This document shows positions 37,721 to 45,827 of a stretch of 64,000 bases of DNA, piece by piece (position 1 is the stretch's first letter; every line of letters starts with the position of its first letter). Under the pieces are notes generated by a model. That model made no database searches, was not told where the DNA came from, and was given only the letters and a program-made list of their open reading frames with translations. The stretch covers positions 1-64,000 of the forward strand of contig JAGVOW010000061.1 in NCBI GenBank assembly GCA_020052515.1. The letters are read 5' to 3'. The position numbers were made by a program, and so were the translations under genes. This DNA is from Brevinematales bacterium (GTDB taxonomy: Bacteria > Spirochaetota > Brevinematia > Brevinematales > JAOACQ01).

Positions 37721-38172
37721 ACAAATATCATACCATTTTTAATATATGATGTCAAGTGCATATTAATATAAATCCCGCTGTTTGTGTTTTCCGACAAAAT
37801 CGTTATATGCCGTGTGATAGAGCCGCTTCCGGGAACAGTTATAAATGGCTCAGCTTTCATTTTTTCTTTTAAAACTGATATTAAAACAGGGGTATATTCT
37901 GCAACTTTCATAGTTGAACTATTATTTAATAGTTTTTCTATTTTATGTGTTGTCGAATCTATACCTTTGTTAACTTCTTTTTGTCGAGAAGTCATTTTTA
38001 ATAAACCAAAAATTTCAAGAGATTCAAGTAAAGTTGTTAACCAAGGAATAAGAGCTAATATTAAAAAAATAAGCGCAAAAAAATTAATGCTTATCCCTTT
38101 CCGTGGTTCGTCTTTCGGGGTGATACCTTCTACTTGAGGCTCAATCCTTGCAATTTTTGGTGCCAATTCCAT
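37690..38172 (-). CDS. Orphan single-TM protein, unknown; 3' end overlaps HigBA promoter and toxin start
   Basis: ORF with TM 'INFFALIFLILALIPWLTTLL'; C-terminal ~25 aa encoded by TA promoter and toxin start; start inside galE 3' end, uncertain. Confidence 0.5.
   Translation of the reverse strand: MELAPKIARIEPQVEGITPKDEPRKGISINFFALIFLILALIPWLTTLLESLEIFGLLKMTSRQKEVNKGIDSTTHKIEKLLNNSSTMKVAEYTPVLISVLKEKMKAEPFITVPGSGSITRHITILSENTNSGIYINMHLTSYIKNGMIFVCGLLKELKK
37727..37755 (-). promoter_or_regulatory. sigma70 promoter of the HigBA module
   Basis: Minus strand TTGACA (37755-37750), exactly 17 nt, TATGAT (37732-37727); -10 ends 6 nt before the toxin ATG. Confidence 0.8.
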
Positions 38173-39113
38173 GCCGTTCTGATGATTTCTTCCAGGGAAT
38201 ACTTCGGCTTCCAGCCCAGTGTTTTTGAAACTTTATCACTTTTCGCTATGAGATAAGGCGGATCTCCGGCCCTTCTTTCGGTTTCAATGACTTTAAAATC
38301 CTTCCCAGTAACTTTCTTCACTACCTGGATCATTTCCCTCACCGAAAAGCCATCCCCTATTCCCAGATTAAAGTAATTTGTCGCTCCGCCATCCAGCAGG
38401 TACTTTAATCCCAGAATATGAGCTTCCGCAAGGTCAAAAACATGGACATAATCCCTTACAGCCGTTCCGTCTTTTGTCTCATAATCCGTGCCAAAAACCT
38501 TGATGCTTTCTCTTTTTCCAGCGGCCGCGTCCAGAATCAGCGGAATCAAATGCGTTTCAGGTACATGCGCCTCCCCTATCTCTTTATCAGGGTCCGCTCC
38601 AGCCGCATTGAAGTAGCGGAAGCGTATGGTTTTTAATCCGTAAGCCGCGGAATAATCCTCCAATATTTGTTCGATCATCCATTTGGTCCGTCCGTAAGGA
38701 TTGATCTGAATCTTTCTATCGTCTTCCTCGATCGGCATTTTCTCCGGCATTCCATAAACAGCCGCTGTTGAGGAAAAAATAAATTTATTAACATTGTGCC
38801 TGCGCATTGCTTCCAGAAGGTAAATAGTATTACGCAAATTGTTCTGGTAATACTTTTCCGGTTCAATCACCGACTCGCCTACTTCAATAAAAGCGCAGAA
38901 ATGCATAGCCGCTTCGATCTTATACTTCGAAAAGACCAGTTCCAATTGGACTGGATCACCGACATCCCCGGGAATAAAATCGCCCCACCTCGCAAAATCA
39001 CGGTAACCCCGGCAGAGATTATCGTAAACGATGAGCTGAAAGCCCTGCTGAGAAAGTTTTTTGCACACATGACTGCCGATATAGCCTGCACCGCCCGCCA
39101 CTAGAATCGCCAT
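38130..39113 (-). CDS. galE: UDP-glucose 4-epimerase
   Basis: ILVAGGAGYIGSHVCKKL; FSSTAAVYGMP; NPYGRTKWMIE; YFNAAGADP. Confidence 0.94.
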   Translation of the reverse strand: MAILVAGGAGYIGSHVCKKLSQQGFQLIVYDNLCRGYRDFARWGDFIPGDVGDPVQLELVFSKYKIEAAMHFCAFIEVGESVIEPEKYYQNNLRNTIYLLEAMRRHNVNKFIFSSTAAVYGMPEKMPIEEDDRKIQINPYGRTKWMIEQILEDYSAAYGLKTIRFRYFNAAGADPDKEIGEAHVPETHLIPLILDAAAGKRESIKVFGTDYETKDGTAVRDYVHVFDLAEAHILGLKYLLDGGATNYFNLGIGDGFSVREMIQVVKKVTGKDFKVIETERRAGDPPYLIAKSDKVSKTLGWKPKYSLEEIIRTAWNWHQKLQGLSLK

Positions 39114-39126
39114 AATATCCTCCTAT

Positions 39127-39158
39127 GAGAAAAAAAATCGCTTACGATTTTTTTTCGG
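39127..39158. repeat. AT-rich hairpin with CTTA loop (copy 1)
   Basis: gagAAAAAAAATCG-ctta-CGATTTTTTTTcgg; 11-bp perfect stem. Confidence 0.65.
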
Positions 39159-39207
39159 CAAATTCAAAACCTCTTAAATAGCATAATAATCCAATGTCTC
39201 TCTATCA

Positions 39208-39236
39208 CGAGAAAAATTGCTTAGCAATTTTTTCGG
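39208..39236. repeat. AT-rich hairpin (copy 2)
   Basis: cgagAAAAATTGC-tta-GCAATTTTTtcgg; same gag...tcgg flanks as copy 1. Confidence 0.65.
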
Positions 39237-39347
39237 TTATATAATAACCTATTTTTTCAGCAATTGCAACGAGAAAATCTTTAAGAAAAGCTTTTGCTAT
39301 TGCTAATTTATTAAAACTGACTATAATATTTACGGGATAGGCAAATA

Positions 39348-40655
39348 ATGGGTCATTTTAAGAACGTCTTCTGCTTTGCTTTTGTAGCTGTCTCTGTCTT
39401 TTGTTTAACCAGATTATATGCTATTGTCATTGACGGCACAAATGATTTTACGGATGATGGCCGGATTCTCACTACCACAGCCGGTTATACCAACTGGATC
39501 CATTGGGACAGCAATGTGCTTTACATTGGTTATTACGGCGAAGATGTGGACGCTAACATAGACACAACGATGCTCCTGGTCTATTTATCCACAAATGTCG
39601 ACAGCGGAAGTGCTTATGGGGAAATTTTCGATAGCCAGCGGCCGGTACTGCCATTCAAAGCAGACACTGTTTTTCAATACATTACTACCAACGGATGGAG
39701 AAGCGCCAGCTGGGACGGAACAGCCTGGAATTGGGACAATGCCCTGGGTGTTACATCCAATGATCTAAAGGCAATTGGAAACTTTTTAGAGTTTTCCATA
39801 GCTAAATCTAACTTAAATGACACTCCCTACCTTGCTATCTACCTTCAATTTGTTAATAGCGCAGCGAGTTATGGCGCGATACCATCTGGCACATTAGCAG
39901 ATGGTTTTAAGAGCAATCCTTCAAATTTTATTTCTTTCGGCACAGATATTTGGCTGACAAACGCAGTTTCTTCATCCAATATTTACCGGACAAACGACAA
40001 TGTCTTTGTTTTATCGAATAACTTACTCGCTCCTGCAAATTATCAAACCAATGTCTGGGGAGAAAATATCGTCCTTTCCAATTACGCCGCAGACGACATC
40101 GGCATATTCAAAATAGAATTTTGCACCAATTCCGGTATTTATTCTACTACTTACACAAGCAACACAAACACCCCTTATACTTCGATTCTGGACACCTCAC
40201 TTCTAAATTCCGGGACTTACCAGATTTATTCGATAGCCTATGATACAAGAAACAGCCTTTATTCCACCAGTAATATTCTGGAAATATTGTCCGCTCCTGA
40301 TTTGAGTATCACAAAGACCGTAGACAGTATTGAGCTTCTTTCTACTAATTTTTGCTGGCCGGGGTCTTTAGTCACTTACAAAATCACTTACTCCAACCTC
40401 GGAACGGGATACGCGACCAATGTGGTTATTTTTGAAAGAATTCCAGGACAGGCCGCTTATTACACAAATTATCCGGGAAGCGGCACAACGGATTGGCAGA
40501 CAGAATTTGCACACATTCCCAACCCTGACCAGACCTATGATTCAGCGGATTACGATAGCGCTATTTCCAATATCAAATGGGTCAGATGGAAAAAGGCCAG
40601 CCTCGCGGCCGATGAAGATAATAAAACGATATTTTTAGGAGTTACCATTGATTAA
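39348..40655 (+). CDS. Secreted surface protein with DUF11-like C-terminal repeat
   Basis: Signal peptide; 'SITKTVDSIELLSTNFCWPGSLVTYKITYSNLGTGYATNVVIFERIP' matches DUF11-type repeat. Confidence 0.72.
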   Translation: MGHFKNVFCFAFVAVSVFCLTRLYAIVIDGTNDFTDDGRILTTTAGYTNWIHWDSNVLYIGYYGEDVDANIDTTMLLVYLSTNVDSGSAYGEIFDSQRPVLPFKADTVFQYITTNGWRSASWDGTAWNWDNALGVTSNDLKAIGNFLEFSIAKSNLNDTPYLAIYLQFVNSAASYGAIPSGTLADGFKSNPSNFISFGTDIWLTNAVSSSNIYRTNDNVFVLSNNLLAPANYQTNVWGENIVLSNYAADDIGIFKIEFCTNSGIYSTTYTSNTNTPYTSILDTSLLNSGTYQIYSIAYDTRNSLYSTSNILEILSAPDLSITKTVDSIELLSTNFCWPGSLVTYKITYSNLGTGYATNVVIFERIPGQAAYYTNYPGSGTTDWQTEFAHIPNPDQTYDSADYDSAISNIKWVRWKKASLAADEDNKTIFLGVTID

Positions 40656-40709
40656 TGATAAATATTATGTTGCGGTATTACCGATAAAATAATAAAATAA
40701 CGACAGCAC

Positions 40710-40746
40710 AACCCCCTATTCCCCCTTTTTTAAGGGGGAATAGGGT
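40710..40746. repeat. Palindromic GC-rich repeat
   Basis: aaccccctattcccccttttttaagggggaatagggtt. Confidence 0.65.
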
Positions 40747-40765
40747 TATATTGAGGAAGAGGGCT

Positions 40766-42232
40766 ATGAATAAAATTTTGTTATTGATTCTATTACTGTT
40801 TTTTAGTGCTCGCACTTTGTTTTCAAATATCAAAATCCAAAATGTAATTTCGGATCTAAAGGATTACAATCACTTAATGGACGACAAAGCTGACACTTTC
40901 GCCGCCGCAAAAAAGGGCACAAACACCGTCATTATTCAGCTGGGAAGCATTAAATACATAAAGAATTTGAAAATCTATTTGAAAGAAAAAACGTTGATCA
41001 AAAATATTTCACTTTATTCTTCCGATAATTTCATCGAATGGAGTAATATATTAGAGAGAAAGAATGTAAAAGAAAACATACTGACTTTTGAACTGACAGA
41101 CCTTTCTGCTCTTTTTATAAAAATAGTTATCCAGGCAGATTCAGAACTTCTTATTCAAGAAATTGAATGCAGTGAAAACCCCGCTCCGAAAAATTCCCTA
41201 TTCAACATTAAAGCAGAAAATATTACTGAAAATTCCGCGCTGGTAAAGTGGGAAACAAAAATCAAGACCGAAGGCTTTTTCGTTTATTCTAAAAAAGTGA
41301 AGGGGACGAAAATGACTTTGCTGGAAATGGACTACAAAAACAAGCATTCTGTTCAATTGAAGGGCCTTTTAAAAGGCACAGAATACACATACAACATTAT
41401 CAGTCAATCCCCGGATGGCACAAAAATAGAAAGCGAGTTGAAAGAATTCAGGACAAAGGGAATTCCCTTTCCGGATATATGGGAACTGAAGGCGGTGAGC
41501 ATCACTCCCTTCGCGGCAAAGATGGCCTACCGGTCCAATATTCCCACAAAGTACCAGGTGCTTCTCGGCCAGAATAAAAAGAAAATGGATAAAATTATAG
41601 ATGAAAAGCAAATGGCTGAGGAAAAGACGTTTGATGTTCTGGGGCTCCAGCCGGAAACCGTTTATTTTTATCAATTAATCTTAACCGACCAATTTGGAAA
41701 TGTCGCGATGACACCGCCGCTTGAATTTAAAACACCGCCTAATAATATCGCTTTGGGGAAAAAAGTAGTTGGAACATTTAATTTTGTAGATGAAGACATT
41801 AAAAGAAGAGGCTTTGGAGAAAGTACCATTGAGAAAGTAGTGGATGGAAATTTAAATTATTTCGGCGGAATGGCGCTTTCTTACAATGCTGACAATGCGG
41901 ATCAATACATTATTATTGATCTCGAGAAGCCAGAACCCATTCAGAGAATAGAATTATATTGGTGGGGGTTATCCTACTCTAGAGATTATAAAATTGACTT
42001 AAGCGATAATGGCATGGATTGGTTTACCGTAAAAGACCACATAGACGCTGAACAGGGTTTTGACATTGGTTCTCCGGGAGGGGATTATCTGGTAGAGCAT
42101 TCCGTCCAGATCAAAAAGACCGCCAGATTGGTCAGAGTTTTTATAAAAGCAGGAAATACCCGGGGATCAAAAGTAAAGAAGTGGAATCCGCGCCAAAATC
42201 TTTATTTATGCGAGATTGCGGTAATTAAATAG
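40766..42232 (+). CDS. Secreted protein with fibronectin type III-like and F5/8 type C (discoidin)-like domains
   Basis: Signal peptide MNKILLLILLLFFSARTLFS; FN3-like 'NITENSALVKWETKIKTEGFFVYSKK...LLKGTEYTYNIISQSPDG'; C-term 'NIALGKKVVGTFNF...KVVDGNLNYFGGMALSYNADNADQYIIIDLEKPEPIQRIELYWWGLSYSRDYKIDLSDNGMDW'; start trimmed to 40766. Confidence 0.78.
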   Translation: MNKILLLILLLFFSARTLFSNIKIQNVISDLKDYNHLMDDKADTFAAAKKGTNTVIIQLGSIKYIKNLKIYLKEKTLIKNISLYSSDNFIEWSNILERKNVKENILTFELTDLSALFIKIVIQADSELLIQEIECSENPAPKNSLFNIKAENITENSALVKWETKIKTEGFFVYSKKVKGTKMTLLEMDYKNKHSVQLKGLLKGTEYTYNIISQSPDGTKIESELKEFRTKGIPFPDIWELKAVSITPFAAKMAYRSNIPTKYQVLLGQNKKKMDKIIDEKQMAEEKTFDVLGLQPETVYFYQLILTDQFGNVAMTPPLEFKTPPNNIALGKKVVGTFNFVDEDIKRRGFGESTIEKVVDGNLNYFGGMALSYNADNADQYIIIDLEKPEPIQRIELYWWGLSYSRDYKIDLSDNGMDWFTVKDHIDAEQGFDIGSPGGDYLVEHSVQIKKTARLVRVFIKAGNTRGSKVKKWNPRQNLYLCEIAVIK

Positions 42233-42246
42233 ACAGGAGGCTGATT

Positions 42247-43338
42247 ATGAAGAAGGCAATGCTTTTAAGTCTAATAGTTTGCGTAACAACTGTTTTTATT
42301 CTCGGTATTTTTGTTTTTGCTCCATGGGGGGAAAGGCATTTAGGGGCAGTCACCAGCGCCGGGGTGATTCTTACCAACATTGTCCAGGTAAATTGGAATA
42401 GCGGATCTATTGGGTTGTCAACCAACGCGACAAACGTTTCCGCCGCTGTAGGGACAAACTACGGTATGACCTGGATCGGAATGACTAACCAGGAAGTGGT
42501 TTCCGGTTACAATACATCAAATGAGACCTATCTCACCAATGACGGCAACGCCACCGCTGATTTTATCCTTAGCTTTAACAGCAATGTCTCGGCTAATGCC
42601 AGTTCGACCGTATGGGCAATCGCTTTTACGAACGTAACTTCCGGCGGCGCCTCTAGCGATACTCTCAGAGTGACACTTTCTCCAGCGGGCGGAGTAAATG
42701 TTCGGTTATTGGTAAATGTGCCCGGTAATGAAACAAACGGGGCCTTTGTTCTGTTTCAATGTCTGGCATCGAATTCAAACGCTTCCGCTGAAATAGGCGC
42801 GAACGCCACAAATTATGTAGGCTTCAATGGAACAGCTTACGGAGGGAATATGGGTAAGTATGGCGCAGGGGCGGGAAATGCCTTTCTGACAAACGCCGAC
42901 GCGGATTTTACAAACTGGGCCGTCACCGTAGTGTTCGCCGATATTCAGCTTTCAAAGACCGCAGAAATCAGCAACGCGGATCCTTTTGCCGCTAATACTA
43001 CCGACCCCTTCCCGGGCGCTTTGATCACTTACAAGCTGCAGTTTACCAACCGGGGTAACGCCGATGGTTCGTCTGTAAAAATCATAGACTCTATTCCCAC
43101 GAATTATCTCACCTATACACTTGGTTCTATTAAGAAGGGTCCCTATGGAAGTGCTTTTTCTACCTACGGCTCCCTTAGCGGCCTTTCTGATACTGAAGGA
43201 GACGATGACGGTTCATCCAATTCAGCCGCCGCGGACCAGTTGGTGTTTTGCCCGACCAATGGAACAGCTCCGGCAACCGGCGGTGTAGTAAACAAAGCGG
43301 ACGGCGGCACATATTTTTACCGGACTTATTTGAAATAA
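42247..43338 (+). CDS. Secreted protein with 'YVGFNGTAYGGN' module and DUF11-like C-terminal region
   Basis: Signal-anchor; 'DIQLSKTAEISNADPFAANTTDPFPGALITYKLQFTNRGNADGSSVKIIDSIPTNYLTYTLGSI'. Confidence 0.72.
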   Translation: MKKAMLLSLIVCVTTVFILGIFVFAPWGERHLGAVTSAGVILTNIVQVNWNSGSIGLSTNATNVSAAVGTNYGMTWIGMTNQEVVSGYNTSNETYLTNDGNATADFILSFNSNVSANASSTVWAIAFTNVTSGGASSDTLRVTLSPAGGVNVRLLVNVPGNETNGAFVLFQCLASNSNASAEIGANATNYVGFNGTAYGGNMGKYGAGAGNAFLTNADADFTNWAVTVVFADIQLSKTAEISNADPFAANTTDPFPGALITYKLQFTNRGNADGSSVKIIDSIPTNYLTYTLGSIKKGPYGSAFSTYGSLSGLSDTEGDDDGSSNSAAADQLVFCPTNGTAPATGGVVNKADGGTYFYRTYLK

Positions 43339-43349
43339 TTTGGTAACCC

Positions 43350-43444
43350 GCCTCACCCCCCGGCCCCCTCTCCAAGTCTGGAGAGGGGGTGAAGAAAGAC
43401 TCCCCCTTTTCCGCGAGTGGGGAAGGGGGATGGGGGGTGAGGCG
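43350..43444. repeat. GC-rich dispersed inverted-repeat element
   Basis: gcctcaccccccggccccctctccaagtctggagagggggtgaagaaagactccccctttccgcgagtggggaagggggatggggggtgaggc. Confidence 0.7.
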
Positions 43445-43462
43445 GCTGGGCGGTAAAATACT

Positions 43463-44473
43463 ATGAAATTTATTTTGATTTTGTCTTTCATATTTATACA
43501 ATTGAATCTTCATGCGTCTGTCCAGCTGATTGGAATGGATGGCTGGATTGCCGAAGTAGAAATAAATAAAACGGCTTTTAAAAAAAAACCTATTCTTTTT
43601 TTAACTTATAATGATAAAATCACAAACATTGAGTTTTTTCTGGAAGATACAAACCATTATCAGGTGAAATTAAATCTGCCGGACGGTTATTACGATTATC
43701 TGATCAAAGACAGCGAAAAAAACATCCTGGAAAAGGGAAAATTAGATTTAATCCCCCCTTTTACCATAAATATTAAAGAAATTGCCTCAGATCACATTGG
43801 GGTAACCGCACAAGCCAAGAGTTTAGAATTCATAGATGCCTATTTGTACCTCAGCAATGAGATGTTAACCAATCAGAAAGTTCTTTTCACTCAGCAAAAG
43901 AACGCTTTTGATTTCTTTCATCTGGCGTCCGGCACTTTGTATACCCTGGAATGTAAAGCAAAAAATTATCTTGAAAGAAAAGAATTTAAGACCCTATTAA
44001 AAAATATTGCCTTGAACAAGCCGGTAACCGGAACATTTACAAAATTGCCGGAGAGTAAATTTGTTGATGATTCATCTCCGGTCATTAGCAGAATCAACGA
44101 CGGAAAGATAAACTGGCTATCCGGCATGGCCGCCAGCGGCGAAGTGAACGCGAACGAGCAATATGTTTTCATTAATCTATTAAAACAGTCCAATTTGAAA
44201 GAAGTCAAAGTCTATTGGCATGCCTATTATAACCCATTAAAATATTCTTTCTACTTCAGCCTGGATGGGACAAATTGGAACACAATTGAGAGAAGCACCA
44301 ACCAATGGATGAAAAAAATCGCCCCCGATAATACACCAGTCATAGTGGACCATTTAGAGACCAATATGAGCGCTCAATATATAGGCATTATTATTAAAAA
44401 AGGAGAAAAAATAAAAAACTCTCTTTCTCTCAAAAATTATCTGGAGTTATTGGAGATAGAAGCCTATGAGTAG
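43463..44473 (+). CDS. Secreted protein with C-terminal discoidin-like domain, paralogous to the 40766 gene product
   Basis: 'NIALNKPVTGTFTKLPESKFVDDSSPVISRINDGKINWLSGMAASGEVNANEQYVFINLLKQSNLKEVKVYWHAYYNPLKYSFYFSLDGTNW'. Confidence 0.72.
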   Translation: MKFILILSFIFIQLNLHASVQLIGMDGWIAEVEINKTAFKKKPILFLTYNDKITNIEFFLEDTNHYQVKLNLPDGYYDYLIKDSEKNILEKGKLDLIPPFTINIKEIASDHIGVTAQAKSLEFIDAYLYLSNEMLTNQKVLFTQQKNAFDFFHLASGTLYTLECKAKNYLERKEFKTLLKNIALNKPVTGTFTKLPESKFVDDSSPVISRINDGKINWLSGMAASGEVNANEQYVFINLLKQSNLKEVKVYWHAYYNPLKYSFYFSLDGTNWNTIERSTNQWMKKIAPDNTPVIVDHLETNMSAQYIGIIIKKGEKIKNSLSLKNYLELLEIEAYE

Positions 44474-45695
44474 ATGGCTATTCCTATTCACTTTTATCAT
44501 TCCTTTGAGCTTGAACGCGCTGCCCAGTAAAGGCGCTTCTGTCTTCACAAACACGATGGGGTTAAACCTCAATGGCTTTTTTATGGGCCAGACCAATTTG
44601 TCGCTGACAGTCGGAACTTTTTATGGCCTAAGCCCTCTTGTTTCCTCCAGCAGTGTTTATGGGGCATATCCAAATTTTGAACTGAAAATTCCTATGAGCA
44701 TTACCAATAATGCCAATGACGCAGACAGCAATGTCCAGATTCTTGTCGAATTTTTAAGTAATAACGCCGGGTATTCGGGCAGCAACTGGAATTACTCTCT
44801 GGAAGTAAGCTCCGTAACTCAGGGGACAAACTATTCCATTCCAACCGCCAGCTTTGGAGAAGGCGCGATTTTTAATTTCAACCTGGTGGTCTATATCCCT
44901 TTAGTCTGCCTGGAAAGTTCTAGCGGATTTTTACGGGTAACTGCCTTTACTGCCAGCAATTCCAATCACATTGCCGCACAATACACTGGTTACAATGGCC
45001 TCCCCTACGGAGGGAATGCTTCCTCATCAAAAGTCGTTCAAATCAGCATATCCCTTCCAAATCAGATCGTCAATCTTTACGCTGAGGATGATATTGATAG
45101 GATCAATTTGTTTAACGGCCTATCTGGATTACGCCGCTCGCAAAACTCTTTCTTTGTAGAATTCGTCAATAGCCCAATTGACTTAAACAGCGTTCGTTTA
45201 TGGTACGCTTTAGACAGCATTGCTGACGGAAACATTGGGCCAAACACCGCTGACAACTTTATCTCTATGAAAAGCATTACGCCAAAAAAATACAGCGGTT
45301 TGATTCAAGAAGAAATGCTGAAACAGGGCAAAATTTTGTCTTTTATCTTCGAAATAGACGGAATTGCTTATCTCACAAACTGGACCTACAAACTCCTGGA
45401 TTTAGGGGCTCAGGATAAATACCAGTCCGTTTTAATGCATAATATTATCAGTTACAAAACAGTTGATAATATTTTGATAAAGCTTCCCGGCATTTTAGTC
45501 GGCAAGGAAGGGAAAGTCAATATTTACTCTATCAGCGGCGATCTAGTAAAGGTTTTGCTCAGTGGAAAAGCAGACGCTCAAATAATAAAATGGGATGGCA
45601 AAGATAAGGCCGGAACGTGGGTATCAAAAGGGATGTATTTTATTGTCATCGATTTTGCCGACGTAAAAGAGGTGAGAAAGACCTATGTGAAGTGA
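44466..45695 (+). CDS. Secreted protein with FlgD-Ig/T9SS-CTD-like C-terminal domain; shares 'YTGYNGLPYGGN' module with 42247 gene product
   Basis: Signal peptide; C-term 'VNIYSISGDLVKVLLSGKADAQIIKWDGKDKAGTWVSKGMYFIVIDFADVKEVRKTYVK'. Confidence 0.75.
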   Translation: MSRWLFLFTFIIPLSLNALPSKGASVFTNTMGLNLNGFFMGQTNLSLTVGTFYGLSPLVSSSSVYGAYPNFELKIPMSITNNANDADSNVQILVEFLSNNAGYSGSNWNYSLEVSSVTQGTNYSIPTASFGEGAIFNFNLVVYIPLVCLESSSGFLRVTAFTASNSNHIAAQYTGYNGLPYGGNASSSKVVQISISLPNQIVNLYAEDDIDRINLFNGLSGLRRSQNSFFVEFVNSPIDLNSVRLWYALDSIADGNIGPNTADNFISMKSITPKKYSGLIQEEMLKQGKILSFIFEIDGIAYLTNWTYKLLDLGAQDKYQSVLMHNIISYKTVDNILIKLPGILVGKEGKVNIYSISGDLVKVLLSGKADAQIIKWDGKDKAGTWVSKGMYFIVIDFADVKEVRKTYVK

Positions 45696-45744
45696 TTAGC
45701 GCCTCACCCCCTCCGACTCGGACGAAGAACAACCCCAGGGAACG

Positions 45745-45764
45745 TTTCCCCGATATCGGGGAAA
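45745..45764. repeat. Perfect 20-bp palindrome
   Basis: tttccccgatatcggggaaa in the intergenic region upstream of the UPF0164/PorV-like gene. Confidence 0.6.
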
Positions 45765-45827
45765 GAATAATTCATGTGGATAAGAAGATCATCCAGATGG
45801 ATGATTCTTCCAGCGAGAATAGAAATT

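Noticed and set aside
43175-43513. Minus-strand ORFs (112 and 89 aa) rich in TPHPPSPLAEKGE / SPPIPLPHSRKRG
   Set aside because: Translations of the GC-rich repeat at 43350-43444, not genes.
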